A DNA stretch of 64,000 nucleotides from Acidobacteriota bacterium (GTDB lineage: Bacteria; Acidobacteriota; Vicinamibacteria; Vicinamibacterales; CAVVIG01). The stretch covers positions 310,001 through 374,000 of the forward strand of contig QHWB01000052.1 of assembly GCA_003222395.1 (NCBI GenBank), read 5' to 3'. Under the pieces are notes generated by a model. It saw only the letters and a list, made by a program, of their open reading frames with translations, had not been told where the DNA came from and did not search any database. The translations under genes were made by a program, and so were the position numbers. Shown here one piece after another: positions 18,016-27,049 of this stretch; positions within the stretch are counted from its first letter, which is position 1, and each line of letters opens with the position of its first letter.

Positions 18016-18495
18016 GTGGCGAACTTCACAATCTGGCTGGAGGGCTCGGCGCTCGCGGTCTGGACGCGCGAGTCGCCCTCCATCTGGGCCTACCCGACCG
18101 TTCTGACGCTGCACACGGTGGGCCTCGGCGTGCTCGTCGGCGCGAACGCCGTCATCGACTTCCGGCTGCTCGGGTTCGCGCCGCGTCTACCCATTCCTTC
18201 GCTGGCTCCGTTGTACCGTTTCATGTGGGCCGGCTTCGGCATCAACGCGGTCACCGGCGTCCTGCTGTTCGCGATCAACGCGACGACCAAGGCGAGGCAG
18301 CCGGTCTTCTACATCAAGCTTCTGCTCATCGCGCTGGCGCTGCTCGTCACCGCGGCGATCCGCAGAACCGCGGAGCGCGGCTCCGCGTTCGATGACGCGG
18401 CGCCGGCAGCTCCGCGAGCCAGACGCCTGGCGGCACTGTCGCTGCTGTTGTGGGCCGGCGTCGTCACCGCGGGGCGCCTGATGGCGTATCTGTGA
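18016..18495 (+). CDS. DUF6644-like membrane protein (first of pair)
   Basis: A 159-residue integral membrane protein with a GTG start three bases after the DUF6152 stop. It opens FTIWLEGSALAVWTRESP and has about four membrane helices (near residues 25-45, 65-85, 95-113, 138-157). The pattern 'W.E.S.L...R.S.W.W...H..GL.LLVG...D.RLLG' is shared with the next gene and with DUF6644. Function is unknown; both genes always seem to sit next to DUF6152 here, so a membrane partner for that periplasmic protein is likely (inference). Confidence 0.75.
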   Translation: MANFTIWLEGSALAVWTRESPSIWAYPTVLTLHTVGLGVLVGANAVIDFRLLGFAPRLPIPSLAPLYRFMWAGFGINAVTGVLLFAINATTKARQPVFYIKLLLIALALLVTAAIRRTAERGSAFDDAAPAAPRARRLAALSLLLWAGVVTAGRLMAYL

Positions 18496-18505
18496 GCGAC
18501 GCATC

Positions 18506-18994
18506 ATGGACGGGTTTGTCGTGTGGGTCGAGAGCACGACGCTGTCGCGGAGCATCGTGCAGTACCGCTGGATCTGGCCGCTCTGCGAAGTCATTCACTT
18601 CATCGGCCTGACGCTGGTCATCGGCATCGCCGGCTTCTTCGACGTGCGGCTCATGGGATTCATGAAGCGCGTGCCGTTGTCCGCGGCCAGGGACCTGATG
18701 CCGCTGGCGATTGCCGGCTTCCTCATGAACCTGACGACGGGCGCGACATTCTTCATCGGCGCCCCGCATCAGTACGTGAACAACGTCGCGTGGTGGGCGA
18801 AGGTGTTCTTCCTCGTGCTCGCCGGGCTCAACGCGATGTTCTTCGAGACGACCCTCGGTGCCCGCACGATGAACCTCGGCGCGGGCGACGACACGCCGCG
18901 TTCCGCGAAAATCGTCGGCGCCGTATCGCTCGTCTCGTGGCTCGGCGTTCTGTACTGGGGCCGGATGCTTCCGTACATCGGCAACGCGTTCTGA
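18506..18994 (+). CDS. DUF6644-like membrane protein (second of pair)
   Basis: A 162-residue membrane protein starting MDGFVVWVESTTLSRSIVQ with IWPLCEVIHFIGLTLVIG, FDVRLMGF and four predicted helices, the layout of DUF6644. It contains HxxG in the first helix and APHQYVNNVAWWAKVFF before the third; histidines at these positions could bind heme or metal, as in other small four-helix membrane families, but this is inference. It begins ten bases after the stop of its paralogue and probably forms a hetero-oligomer with it. Confidence 0.78.
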   Translation: MDGFVVWVESTTLSRSIVQYRWIWPLCEVIHFIGLTLVIGIAGFFDVRLMGFMKRVPLSAARDLMPLAIAGFLMNLTTGATFFIGAPHQYVNNVAWWAKVFFLVLAGLNAMFFETTLGARTMNLGAGDDTPRSAKIVGAVSLVSWLGVLYWGRMLPYIGNAF

Positions 18995-19104
18995 ATTGAA
19001 CCGGAATCCGGCTCGCGCGCCGCAAAAAGCGATTCGTTGGATAATTGCCGGGGCCGGCCGGCCCGCCCGCACCGCTGCGGGCGGACCAGGAGGAGGATCC
19101 ACCG

Positions 19105-20166
19105 ATGAAAGCCTCTCTGATCGCCGCCGTCACGCTCGCGTTGAGCGCGCCGCTCGCGGCTCAGTGGTTGAATCATCCCACGCCGGGAATTCCGCGCACG
19201 CCCGACGGCAAACCGAATCTGACGGCGCCCGCGCCGCGCGCGCCTGACGGCAAACCCGATCTCTCGGGCCTGTGGCTCAGGATTTCCCCGAAGTATGCGC
19301 GCAACATTGCCGCGGACCTGAAGCCCGAGGAGACTCAGTCGTGGGCGCGGGCGCTGGTCGATCAACGCCGAGAAGATCTCGGCAAGGATTACATGAACGT
19401 GAAGTGCGTGCCGTTGGGGCCGGGCTACGCCACCTCCGCCGACATCACCGGCGCGGAGATGATGAAAATCGTCCAGACCCCCGGGCTCATCGTCATTCTC
19501 AATCCCGATCTCACGTATCGCCAGATCTTCCTCGACGGCCGCTCGCTGGAAACGGCCCCCAATCCAAGTTGGATGGGATATTCGGTTGGGCGTTGGGATG
19601 GAGACACGCTGGTGGTGGAGAGCTTCGGATTCAACGATCGCACGTGGCTCGATCACGATGGCCATCCGCACACTGAAGGCTTGCGCACGACCGAACGCTA
19701 CCGCCGCCGCGACTTCGGCAATCTCGAGCTCGAGGTGACGTTCTCCGACCCGGCGGCTTACGCAAAGCCGTGGACGGTCGCCGTTCGCGCCGAATTGGCG
19801 CCCGATACCGAAATGATCGAGTTCGTCTGCAACGAAAGCGATCACGGCGTCGAGCACTGGGTCGGCAAGGCTTCCGATGAGAAGAAGAACGAGGTACACG
19901 TCGCCCCCGAGATTCTCGCGAAGTACGTCGGCACCTATGAGGAGCAGCCTCCGCTCTGGAGAGCTCTGCCTCGAGTCGTCGAGATCACGCTCTCGAACGG
20001 CAGACTGCTCGCCAACATGGACGGCAGAGGGAACGTCGCGCTGATCGCCACCTCCGAGACCGCGTTCTCCGGTTTGAATGGACTCGGCGTCGAGTTCGTG
20101 CAGAACGGCGGCGGCGGGCTCTTCGTGAAGCACGTCTCGGGCAATTACCGCTTCGCACGGAAATAA
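19105..20166 (+). CDS. secreted protein of unknown function (DLSGLW type, paralogue of 16769 gene)
   Basis: A 353-residue exported protein: signal peptide to about LAAQW, a Pro-rich linker with a duplicated TPDGKPNL/APDGKPDL motif, then DLSGLWLRISPKY, a central beta domain with LTYRQIFLDGRSLE, WMGYSVGRWDGDTLVVES and FGFNDRTWLD, and a C-terminal domain of about 80 residues with YVGTYEEQP that resembles the tail modules of serine hydrolases. The central part matches the 16769 protein and many Acidobacteriota paralogues. Strong ribosome site AGGAGGAGG. Function is unknown. It precedes the Oar-like receptor by 159 bases. Confidence 0.75.
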   Translation: MKASLIAAVTLALSAPLAAQWLNHPTPGIPRTPDGKPNLTAPAPRAPDGKPDLSGLWLRISPKYARNIAADLKPEETQSWARALVDQRREDLGKDYMNVKCVPLGPGYATSADITGAEMMKIVQTPGLIVILNPDLTYRQIFLDGRSLETAPNPSWMGYSVGRWDGDTLVVESFGFNDRTWLDHDGHPHTEGLRTTERYRRRDFGNLELEVTFSDPAAYAKPWTVAVRAELAPDTEMIEFVCNESDHGVEHWVGKASDEKKNEVHVAPEILAKYVGTYEEQPPLWRALPRVVEITLSNGRLLANMDGRGNVALIATSETAFSGLNGLGVEFVQNGGGGLFVKHVSGNYRFARK

Positions 20167-20325
20167 GCGCAGCCGCGATTGAGCTGAGATCGTCATCGCG
20201 CGGCAATAAAAATCTCGGCAAAGATATGTAAGGACGGCGTCAGGACGCAAGGCCGCGCAGGCAGGGTGTAGCATCGCCCCCGCTCGGGAACGGCGAATCG
20301 GAAATCTTCGACGAGCGAGGTACAC

Positions 20326-23244
20326 ATGAAATCCACGACGACGAGGCGATTGGTTCTTGCGACCGCGATTCTGGCGATCCTGGGCGTGCCTCGCGCGGGA
20401 CACGCGCAGGAAGCGACGGTGACCGGCACCGTGACCGACACGACAGGCGGCGTGCTGCCCGGCGTGACGATCAAGGGAGTGAACGAAGCATCGGGCAACA
20501 GTTTCGAAACGGTGACCGATGCACGCGGCGCATATCGACTCGCCATGCGCATCGGTGTCTACCAGATCACGGCGACACTCGCCGGGTTCGGCGCCGAGGC
20601 GCGCAGCCTCGAACTGCTGGTGGGACAAACCACCGTGCTCAACATTCAGATGGCGCCGTCGACGCTGCAGGAATCGGTAACCGTCAGGGGCGCATCCGCG
20701 CTCATCGCGACCACGACGTCCAGTGTGAGCGGCAACATCGATCCGAAGCAGATGTCGGAGTTGCCCGTGCTCGGCCGCAATTGGATGTCGCTCTCGCTGC
20801 TGGCGCCAGGGAACCGCACGAACACGCAGGGCTCCGTTCCGGTGCAGGATAGACATGCCGGAGACGTCAGGGAATTCGAGCTCAACATCGACGGTCAGCA
20901 GGTGACCGCCGTTCTGGGAACCGGCAATCAGGCGAGGTACAGCAAAGATTCGATCGCGGAATTTCAGTTCATCGCAAACCGCTTCGATGCCACGCAGGGG
21001 CGGTCGTCAGGCGTGCAGGTGAACGCGATCACCAAATCGGGCACCAACAAGCCTTCGGGATCGTTCGTCGGCAATTTCCGCGACAGCAAGTTCAACGCCC
21101 AGGATCCCGTGCTGCACCTCGTCGTTCCGTACTCGGACCAGCAGTGGTCCGGAACCTTCGGCGGTCCGATCCGGAAGGACAAGGTGCATTTTTTTGCGAA
21201 CTACGATTACGAGCACCAGCCGATCACCTCGATCTGGAACACACCGTATCCGGCCTTCAACATCTCGCTGGCTGGCGTCACGAGCATCAAGATGGCAGGC
21301 GTGCGTCTCGATTATGAGCTTTCACCCAAGACGCGCCTGATGACCAAGGTGAGCGGGTCGAGTCTCTTTCAGCCGTTCGGCGCCGGCAACAACAACCACC
21401 CTGGCGCCACCAACAGCAACTCCGAGGTTTCGCGCGAGGTCCTGGCTCAATTCACGCAGGTCCTGGGCGGTCGGACCGTGAACGAGATCAAGGGTGGGAT
21501 GTCTTCCTACCTGCTCGATCAGCAGGCCGTGGCCACGTGGTCGCACCATTGGCTGGCACCCGATATCACCGCAGGCGGACCACGGATCCTGTTGAGGGGC
21601 TTCTCGAACAGCCAGAACCAGAACCTGCCACGGTACCGAATTCAGAGAGTCTGGAGCGTGCGCGACGACTTCACGCTGCAGTACGAAGCGGCAGGTACTC
21701 ACGCCCTCAAACTCGGCGGCGAGCTTCTCTACCACGACGAGTTCACGCGCAATTGTCTCTGGTGCATGGGCGAGCTGACCGCGAATTCGGCGCCGGCGCC
21801 AAATGCGGCGGCGCTCCAGGCCATATTCCCCGATCCGTTCAACGCCGACACCTGGAACCTGAATGCGCTCTCATCGATCACGACGCGCTACAAGGTCGGC
21901 GTATCGACCGGCGAATTCAACACGCCGTACTCGATTCCCAAGTACGGCGCGTGGGCGCAGGACGATTGGACGATCGGGCCGCGCGTGACGCTGAATCTCG
22001 GCGTGCGGTGGGATCTCGCGTGGAACGGGTTCGCGCAGGAAGTCAGTCTGTCGCCCTGGATGGCGCCCAACCGCCCGCAGGATGGCAACAACGTTCAACC
22101 GCGCGTCGGCGTCGCCTATTCGTTGAACGACCGGACGGTGCTGCGTGGAGGTGGCGGGTTGTACTACGCCGACGTGACGTCGCCGAACGTGCAGTGGGCG
22201 GAGTCCGCAGCCACGATCGCACTCATCACGGCGAACAACGATGGCCGCGCAGATTTTGCCTCGAACCCGTTCAACGGACCGCTACCGACATTCGATCAAG
22301 CCACGAAGCTGTTCTGCTACGCAAATAACTATGGGCCCGGATGTCTGATCCGCGATCTGCAGGAGTTGGCGCCGCCGCCCGGGAAGTTGGCGGAAGTCGG
22401 CCACAGCTGGCAGACCTCGGTCGGCATGGCGCGGCAGCTCGGGAGCGATATGGCGCTCGAGGCCGACTACGTGTTCACGGGCAGTCGCAACGAGCATCGT
22501 ATCCAGGACAACGTGAACGTCCTCTTCGATCCCGCAACCGGCCTGCCGCTGAATTTCAACGTGAAGAATGCGAGCGGCCGGTTCATCAACCGGCCCTATC
22601 CGGACTGGGGCGTGGTCGGCTTGTATCTGATGAATGGCCGCTCCAACTACAACGGCCTGCAAACCGTATTCACCAAACGAATGAGCCATCGGTGGCAGGG
22701 AACGCTCACCTATACGTTGTCGACGCTCAAGGATAGCGATCCGCGGCCGCTGAGCGGGCTGACCGAGGTTCCCTTCCAGGTCAACGCGGCGTTCGGCGAC
22801 GATTACGGGCCGGCGGTCTCCGATCAGCGGCACCGCGCGGTGTTCAACGGCATCTGGAACGCCGGCTATGGCTTCCAGTTGAGCGGCATCTACTTCTACG
22901 GCTCCGGCGAACGCTTCGCGGTCACGTCTGGCGCGGGCGTCAGTACGACTCTGATTGGGGCGGCAGGATCCGACCGGCTGCGTTCCGACGGGACGATCGT
23001 CGCGAGAAACGGCCTCGTCGGCTTCCCTATCCACAGGCTGGACATGCGGCTGCAGCGACGTTTCAAGATCGCCGGCGGCGTGGCAGGCGATGGGATCGTC
23101 GAGCTGTTCAACGTGCTCAATCGTGCGAACTACGGCGGCTACGTCACGAACGAATCGAGTCTGCAGTACAAACAGCCGACGTCGAGCACGAATCTGTCCT
23201 ACGCCCCGCGGAGTTTGCAACTCGGCTTCCGCATTGTGTTCTAG
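20326..23244 (+). CDS. Oar-like TonB-dependent receptor 1
   Basis: A 972-residue outer-membrane protein. It has a signal peptide ending AGHAQEA, a carboxypeptidase-regulatory-like domain (about residues 25-115; TVTGTVTDTTGGVLPGV, DARGAYRLAMRIGVY), a plug-like segment with NIDPKQMSELPVLGRNWMSL and VNAITKSGTNKPSGS, and a long beta barrel ending RSLQLGFRIVF, with a terminal Phe for BAM assembly. This is the Oar-like receptor type abundant in Acidobacteriota, lacking a SusD partner. Substrate is unknown. The start follows GAGG by six bases. The YncE-like gene begins 44 bases downstream, then an NHL gene, suggesting a receptor-propeller operon. Confidence 0.93.
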   Translation: MKSTTTRRLVLATAILAILGVPRAGHAQEATVTGTVTDTTGGVLPGVTIKGVNEASGNSFETVTDARGAYRLAMRIGVYQITATLAGFGAEARSLELLVGQTTVLNIQMAPSTLQESVTVRGASALIATTTSSVSGNIDPKQMSELPVLGRNWMSLSLLAPGNRTNTQGSVPVQDRHAGDVREFELNIDGQQVTAVLGTGNQARYSKDSIAEFQFIANRFDATQGRSSGVQVNAITKSGTNKPSGSFVGNFRDSKFNAQDPVLHLVVPYSDQQWSGTFGGPIRKDKVHFFANYDYEHQPITSIWNTPYPAFNISLAGVTSIKMAGVRLDYELSPKTRLMTKVSGSSLFQPFGAGNNNHPGATNSNSEVSREVLAQFTQVLGGRTVNEIKGGMSSYLLDQQAVATWSHHWLAPDITAGGPRILLRGFSNSQNQNLPRYRIQRVWSVRDDFTLQYEAAGTHALKLGGELLYHDEFTRNCLWCMGELTANSAPAPNAAALQAIFPDPFNADTWNLNALSSITTRYKVGVSTGEFNTPYSIPKYGAWAQDDWTIGPRVTLNLGVRWDLAWNGFAQEVSLSPWMAPNRPQDGNNVQPRVGVAYSLNDRTVLRGGGGLYYADVTSPNVQWAESAATIALITANNDGRADFASNPFNGPLPTFDQATKLFCYANNYGPGCLIRDLQELAPPPGKLAEVGHSWQTSVGMARQLGSDMALEADYVFTGSRNEHRIQDNVNVLFDPATGLPLNFNVKNASGRFINRPYPDWGVVGLYLMNGRSNYNGLQTVFTKRMSHRWQGTLTYTLSTLKDSDPRPLSGLTEVPFQVNAAFGDDYGPAVSDQRHRAVFNGIWNAGYGFQLSGIYFYGSGERFAVTSGAGVSTTLIGAAGSDRLRSDGTIVARNGLVGFPIHRLDMRLQRRFKIAGGVAGDGIVELFNVLNRANYGGYVTNESSLQYKQPTSSTNLSYAPRSLQLGFRIVF

Positions 23245-23288
23245 AATCGCGCGTACACAGCGCTGTGCAACAGCTAGCGAGGTTTCCG

Positions 23289-24350
23289 ATGATCAGACAA
23301 TTGCTCGCCGCGCTCGCCTTCGTTTCCGCGGCCAGCCTGGCCGCACCCACCCTCGGCCGCGCGCAAACGTTCAAGGTCGAAAAATTCGACATCAAAGGTG
23401 AAGGCGGAACGGATTACGTCGCCGTGGAAGCCGCGACCGGCCGCGTGTTCGTTTCCCGTGGCACGCACATGATGGTCGTCGAAGGCGCCACGGGCAAAGT
23501 GGTCGGTGACATTCCGAATACGCAGGGCGTGCACGGCGCCGGACTCGTCACCAGGTACGGTCACGGCTTTACGACCAACGGCGTCGACCAGACCGTCACG
23601 ATGTTCGATCTGAAGACGCTGGACGTGATCAAGCAGATCAAGGTGGGCCCGGGTCTGGACGGCATCATGTACGACGAGGCCGACGACAAGATCATCCTCA
23701 CGAATCACAGCCGTCCGATCGGAACTCTCACCGCGATCGATCCCAAGACCGGCGACATCGTGGCGACCGTCGAGCTCGAGGACACCGCGCCCGAAGGGGC
23801 CGCGTCCGACGGCAAGGGACGCATCTTCATCAACAACGAGAGCAAGAACACGATCCAGGTGATCGACGCCAAAACGTGGAAGGCGACCGCGTCGTGGCCG
23901 CTCGCGCCGTGCGAAGGGCCGACCGGGATCGCGTATGACGCGCGGACGAACCGTATCTTCTCCGGCTGCAGCAAGACATCCGTCGTCGTGGACGCGAGCA
24001 CGGGTAAGGTCGTGGCGTCCATCACGAACGGCACGCGCGTCGATGCGTTGGGGTGGGATCCGTCCGAGAAACTGATCTACATTCCGAATGGCGGTGAAGG
24101 CAACGTCACCGTTGTCCATCAGGATTCGGCCGACAAGTACACCGTTGTGGCGACCGTCCCGACGTTCGCCGGCGCGAAGACGATCGCCGTCGATCCAAAG
24201 ACTCACAACGCGTACCTCTTCCAGCCCGAGCGCGGCCCTGCTCCGCCGACGCCACCCGGCGCGCCGCCGCCGGCGGCGGGCCCGGGCGGCCGCGGCCGCG
24301 GTCCTCTGGGTCCGATCGTCGCCGCCTGGTTCATCGTCATCAAACACTGA
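23289..24350 (+). CDS. exported YncE-like beta-propeller protein
   Basis: A 353-residue protein with a signal peptide (LAALAFVSAASLAAPTLG) followed by seven or so strand repeats of the type VEAATGRVFVSRG, DPKTGDIVATVEL, DAKTWKATASWPL, DASTGKVVASIT, ending with DPKTHNAYLFQPE. This is a YncE/YVTN-type propeller. The C-terminus is a Pro/Gly-rich low-complexity stretch (PPAAGPGGRGRGPLGP) before a last strand VAAWFIVIKH that probably closes the propeller. It lies 44 bases after the Oar-like receptor and may act as a periplasmic binding partner for it. Start ATG follows GAGG by six bases. Confidence 0.85.
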   Translation: MIRQLLAALAFVSAASLAAPTLGRAQTFKVEKFDIKGEGGTDYVAVEAATGRVFVSRGTHMMVVEGATGKVVGDIPNTQGVHGAGLVTRYGHGFTTNGVDQTVTMFDLKTLDVIKQIKVGPGLDGIMYDEADDKIILTNHSRPIGTLTAIDPKTGDIVATVELEDTAPEGAASDGKGRIFINNESKNTIQVIDAKTWKATASWPLAPCEGPTGIAYDARTNRIFSGCSKTSVVVDASTGKVVASITNGTRVDALGWDPSEKLIYIPNGGEGNVTVVHQDSADKYTVVATVPTFAGAKTIAVDPKTHNAYLFQPERGPAPPTPPGAPPPAAGPGGRGRGPLGPIVAAWFIVIKH

Positions 24351-24426
24351 ACCGGCACGCGAAGCGTCGTTTCTATCGTGACCTCACTCGCGCAGGCGCG
24401 TGCCGCCGTCCACTGAGAGGACGAAC

Positions 24427-25674
24427 ATGAACTGGAAACTCGGAACCGGAGCCGTCGCACTGTTGGCCGGCCTGGGCTGCTTCGTAGCGTACGGCATTCC
24501 TGGTGCGCAGGCGCAATCGGCGCCGCGTTATAAGTTCGATCCCGAGTGGCCGAAGCCGCTGCCGAACAAATGGAAGATGGGCGGCGTCACCGGGTTGGCC
24601 GTCGACAAGGACGACAACGTCTGGGTGTTGGACCGGCCGAACGATCTCACCGACATCGAGCTCGAAGCCGAGCTCTCGCCGCCGATCGCGGACTGCTGCG
24701 TGCACCCGCCGTCGATGATCCACATCGACAAGAACGGCAACGTCATCGGGTCGTTCGACGCGCCGCAGGGCCACGGCATGGACGTGGACGGTAGAGGGTT
24801 CGTGTACATCGGGCAGGACACCGTCCGCAAGTACGATCCGGCGACCGGCAAGGTCGTCGGCGAAGTGCCCCGCACGCCCGACAGGCAGCCGGGCGGCGGC
24901 GGAGGAGACGCTGCCGCAGGTCGTGGCGCCGCGCGCGTTCCCGGCCGCGGCAGTCAAGGCCCGGTCGTCGGATTTCTGACGCCGCCGGGCGGCGGCGCCC
25001 GCGGTCGCGGCAACGTGGACGCCGCGGCCGTCGCGGCTTTCAGAGCGAAGTATCCGCCGACCACGCCGATGATCGTCGGCGGCATCGAGGAAATCCGGAT
25101 CGATGAACCCGCGCGCGAGCTGTACGCTGCGGACAATTATCTCGGCGGACGCGTGATGGTGTTCGACCTCGAGACTCTCGCCTTCAAGCGCGGCTGGGGA
25201 GCCTACGGTCACAAACTCTCGGAAATCACCACCGATGACTTCGACCGCGCCTACACGCCTGGCGGACCGATGCCGAAGGAATTCCGCGGGCACCTCACGT
25301 TGAATTTCTCGAACGACGGCCTCGTCTACGCGGCCGATCGAAACGCGAACCGCATCCACGTCACGACGAAGGATGGCAGGTTCCTGAAGGAATTCATTCT
25401 CGCGCCGATGACCGGCGTCGGCGGATCCACGGGGGGCGTGGCGTTCTCGCCCGACAAGCAGCAGAAGTACCTCTTCATCTCAGACCTGACGAACAACCAC
25501 ATCTGGTTCCTGAATCGCGAAGATGGCAAAGTCGTCGGCCAGATGGGCAGCATGGGCGAAAACGGCGGACAGTTTTTCGGCCTGCACATGATTGCCGTCG
25601 ATTCGAAGGGCAACGTCTACACGGGCGAGGTGTTCGCGGGCGAGCGCGTGCAGCGATTCGTTCCGGTCAGATAA
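24427..25674 (+). CDS. exported NHL-repeat protein with Gly/Arg-rich insert
   Basis: A 415-residue protein: signal peptide (GAVALLAGLGCFVAYGIPGAQAQ), then NHL-type repeats with VTGLAVDKDDNVWVLDRP, GMDVDGRGFVYIGQDTV, EEIRIDEPARELYAADN, LTLNFSNDGLVYAADR and IAVDSKGNVYTGEVFAG. Repeats are interrupted at about residues 155-200 by a Gly/Arg/Ala-rich insert (GGGGGDAAAGRGAARVPGRG), probably a surface loop. Members of this group resemble the six-bladed peptidyl-alpha-hydroxyglycine lyase fold, but I cannot confirm catalytic residues. It follows the YncE-like gene by 76 bases. Two other NHL proteins are at 46234-47508 and 57553-58731. Confidence 0.85.
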   Translation: MNWKLGTGAVALLAGLGCFVAYGIPGAQAQSAPRYKFDPEWPKPLPNKWKMGGVTGLAVDKDDNVWVLDRPNDLTDIELEAELSPPIADCCVHPPSMIHIDKNGNVIGSFDAPQGHGMDVDGRGFVYIGQDTVRKYDPATGKVVGEVPRTPDRQPGGGGGDAAAGRGAARVPGRGSQGPVVGFLTPPGGGARGRGNVDAAAVAAFRAKYPPTTPMIVGGIEEIRIDEPARELYAADNYLGGRVMVFDLETLAFKRGWGAYGHKLSEITTDDFDRAYTPGGPMPKEFRGHLTLNFSNDGLVYAADRNANRIHVTTKDGRFLKEFILAPMTGVGGSTGGVAFSPDKQQKYLFISDLTNNHIWFLNREDGKVVGQMGSMGENGGQFFGLHMIAVDSKGNVYTGEVFAGERVQRFVPVR

Positions 25675-25727
25675 ACTTTCTGTCTCTGGTCGCTCCGATC
25701 CGATCCGCGTCGTGGAGCGGCGTCGCT

Positions 25728-25892
25728 TGGTGCGCCGCTCGCCGTCCGAACAACACGCGGCGTCAGCGGCATCATTTCCACACGACGCCAGCTTCCACAC
25801 GCGGCCGCATGCCTGCGGCCGCGTACGTGGGCAAGCGATTGAAATAAAGCTGCTGGCGTCGTGTGTTGTTCGGACGGTCGAACGGTGCGCCA
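25728..25892. repeat. long imperfect inverted repeat downstream of the NHL gene
   Basis: Arms at 25728-25770 and 25849-25892 are imperfect reverse complements of about 43 bases, with the core CGTCCGAACAACAC pairing with its complement GTGTTGTTCGGACG. The 78-base interior holds a second palindrome (GCGGCCGC..GCGGCCGC at 25801-25822). It could fold in RNA as a terminator-like or boundary structure between the convergent NHL and cytochrome genes, but there is no T-run. Confidence 0.75.
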
Positions 25893-25913
25893 GATCGAGG
25901 GCGGCCCGCACGC
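25864..25913 (+). repeat. 50-bp dispersed repeat, copy 1
   Basis: This 50-base segment, beginning TGTTGTTCGGACGGTCGAAC, recurs at 59812-59861 in the same orientation with one difference (T at 25895, G in the other copy). The left arm of the local inverted repeat (25728-25770) is a diverged, inverted third copy. All lie between genes. Confidence 0.9.
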
Positions 25914-25930
25914 CCGTCACTCGACGACTG

Positions 25931-27049
25931 TTACTGTCGCGGAGCGGGCGGCTTGCCGAACTTCGCGGGATCGATCGCGACGTTCGTCCGGATGTCGGTC
26001 AACTGAATGATGTCCTGGCCGTCGAGCCACGCGATCGTCAAGCCAAACGGCATCTTCACGCCTGAGACCTCGCGGTAGTCGGCATAGTCGATCTGCGTCG
26101 GGATGCGCCCGACCGGCGACGCGGCATACCGCACCTGCCGTACGAGCAGGCCCGACTCTTTGTCGAAGTAGAAGGTCGCAAGAGCGCCGTTTGGCGTCGT
26201 GCCCTGCACGACCTGGACGCCGCGACCGGCGATCGTGTCGCTCGGCCCGACGCGCCAGTTCGTCAGTGCATCCTTGAGGCGCGCGGGGAACGACAGATCG
26301 GCATCGAGCTTCAGGCCGTCCAGATCCTGTCCCGTCAGTGCGACCACCGGCACGGGACGATGCGGCGCCGCGGTCCAGGCCGACGCGCCGTCGAGCGCCG
26401 TCGTGCTGTCGCCGTCGAGCGTGTGCGTAATGGTCGTGCGCTGGCCCGGCGCCTTGGCAAACACTTCGAACTTGCGCGGATCGCCTTCAGGTCCATAGCC
26501 CTTGCTGGTCCCGGTGGCGACGAAACTGGTGATGCGCGCGAGCCGTTCGGCGCCGCCGAGCGCGCGAATGAACTTGTCGATCAGCTGATCGATCGACGGT
26601 GCGTTCGGGAACGGCGCGATGATGTCGGGACTCTCCACCATCTTCTCGCTGTACAGCGTCGCAAGGTTCGGCGTGACGATGGGTCGATCGCTCGCGCGGT
26701 GACACGTATAGCAGGTGACCAGCTGGCGCCCGCCGAAATTCGCGCGGTTGATCTCGGTCATCATCGTGACCATGCGCCGCGCGGTCCGCTTTCTCGGGTT
26801 CGTGTCGGCGGCGTACGCATCCCAGCCGGTGTCGCTCGAGGTATGGCAGTCCTCACACGACATCCCCAGCGCCGCGGAAAAGATCCCCATCGTCCCCATG
26901 AACTGATTCACGGTGATGCCCTTCAGCACCTGAACGTTCTTGAAGACCTCGTCTGCGACCACCGGTTTCGATTCAGCCGCGGTCTGACCATGAACGAGCG
27001 AGAGGAAGAGCACGCACAGCAGCGAACACGCGAACGAAGCGACCTTCAT
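25931..27049 (-). CDS. diheme reaction-centre-cytochrome-like protein with C-terminal lipoprotein-type domain
   Basis: A 372-residue exported protein. A signal sequence (ASFACSLLCVLFLSLVHG) is followed by a domain like the photosynthetic reaction-centre cytochrome c subunit, with two heme-binding motifs, CEDCH (residues 65-69) and CYTCH (113-117), and methionines in QFMGTMG and RRMVTMM as candidate axial ligands. The canonical subunit has four hemes; this has two. The second half (about 170-370) is a beta-rich domain like LolA/DUF-type outer-membrane lipoprotein sensors, with KLDADLSFPARLKDAL and GVKMPFGLTIAWLDGQ. Such proteins occur in non-phototrophic Acidobacteriota, so this is probably periplasmic electron transfer unrelated to photosynthesis. 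A start at 27076 is also possible. Confidence 0.82.
   Translation of the reverse strand: MKVASFACSLLCVLFLSLVHGQTAAESKPVVADEVFKNVQVLKGITVNQFMGTMGIFSAALGMSCEDCHTSSDTGWDAYAADTNPRKRTARRMVTMMTEINRANFGGRQLVTCYTCHRASDRPIVTPNLATLYSEKMVESPDIIAPFPNAPSIDQLIDKFIRALGGAERLARITSFVATGTSKGYGPEGDPRKFEVFAKAPGQRTTITHTLDGDSTTALDGASAWTAAPHRPVPVVALTGQDLDGLKLDADLSFPARLKDALTNWRVGPSDTIAGRGVQVVQGTTPNGALATFYFDKESGLLVRQVRYAASPVGRIPTQIDYADYREVSGVKMPFGLTIAWLDGQDIIQLTDIRTNVAIDPAKFGKPPAPRQ

Noticed and set aside
25931-27049. Evidence of phototrophy from the reaction-centre-type cytochrome
   Set aside because: Only two hemes remain and no other photosynthesis gene is seen in the window; similar proteins occur in non-phototrophic Acidobacteriota.
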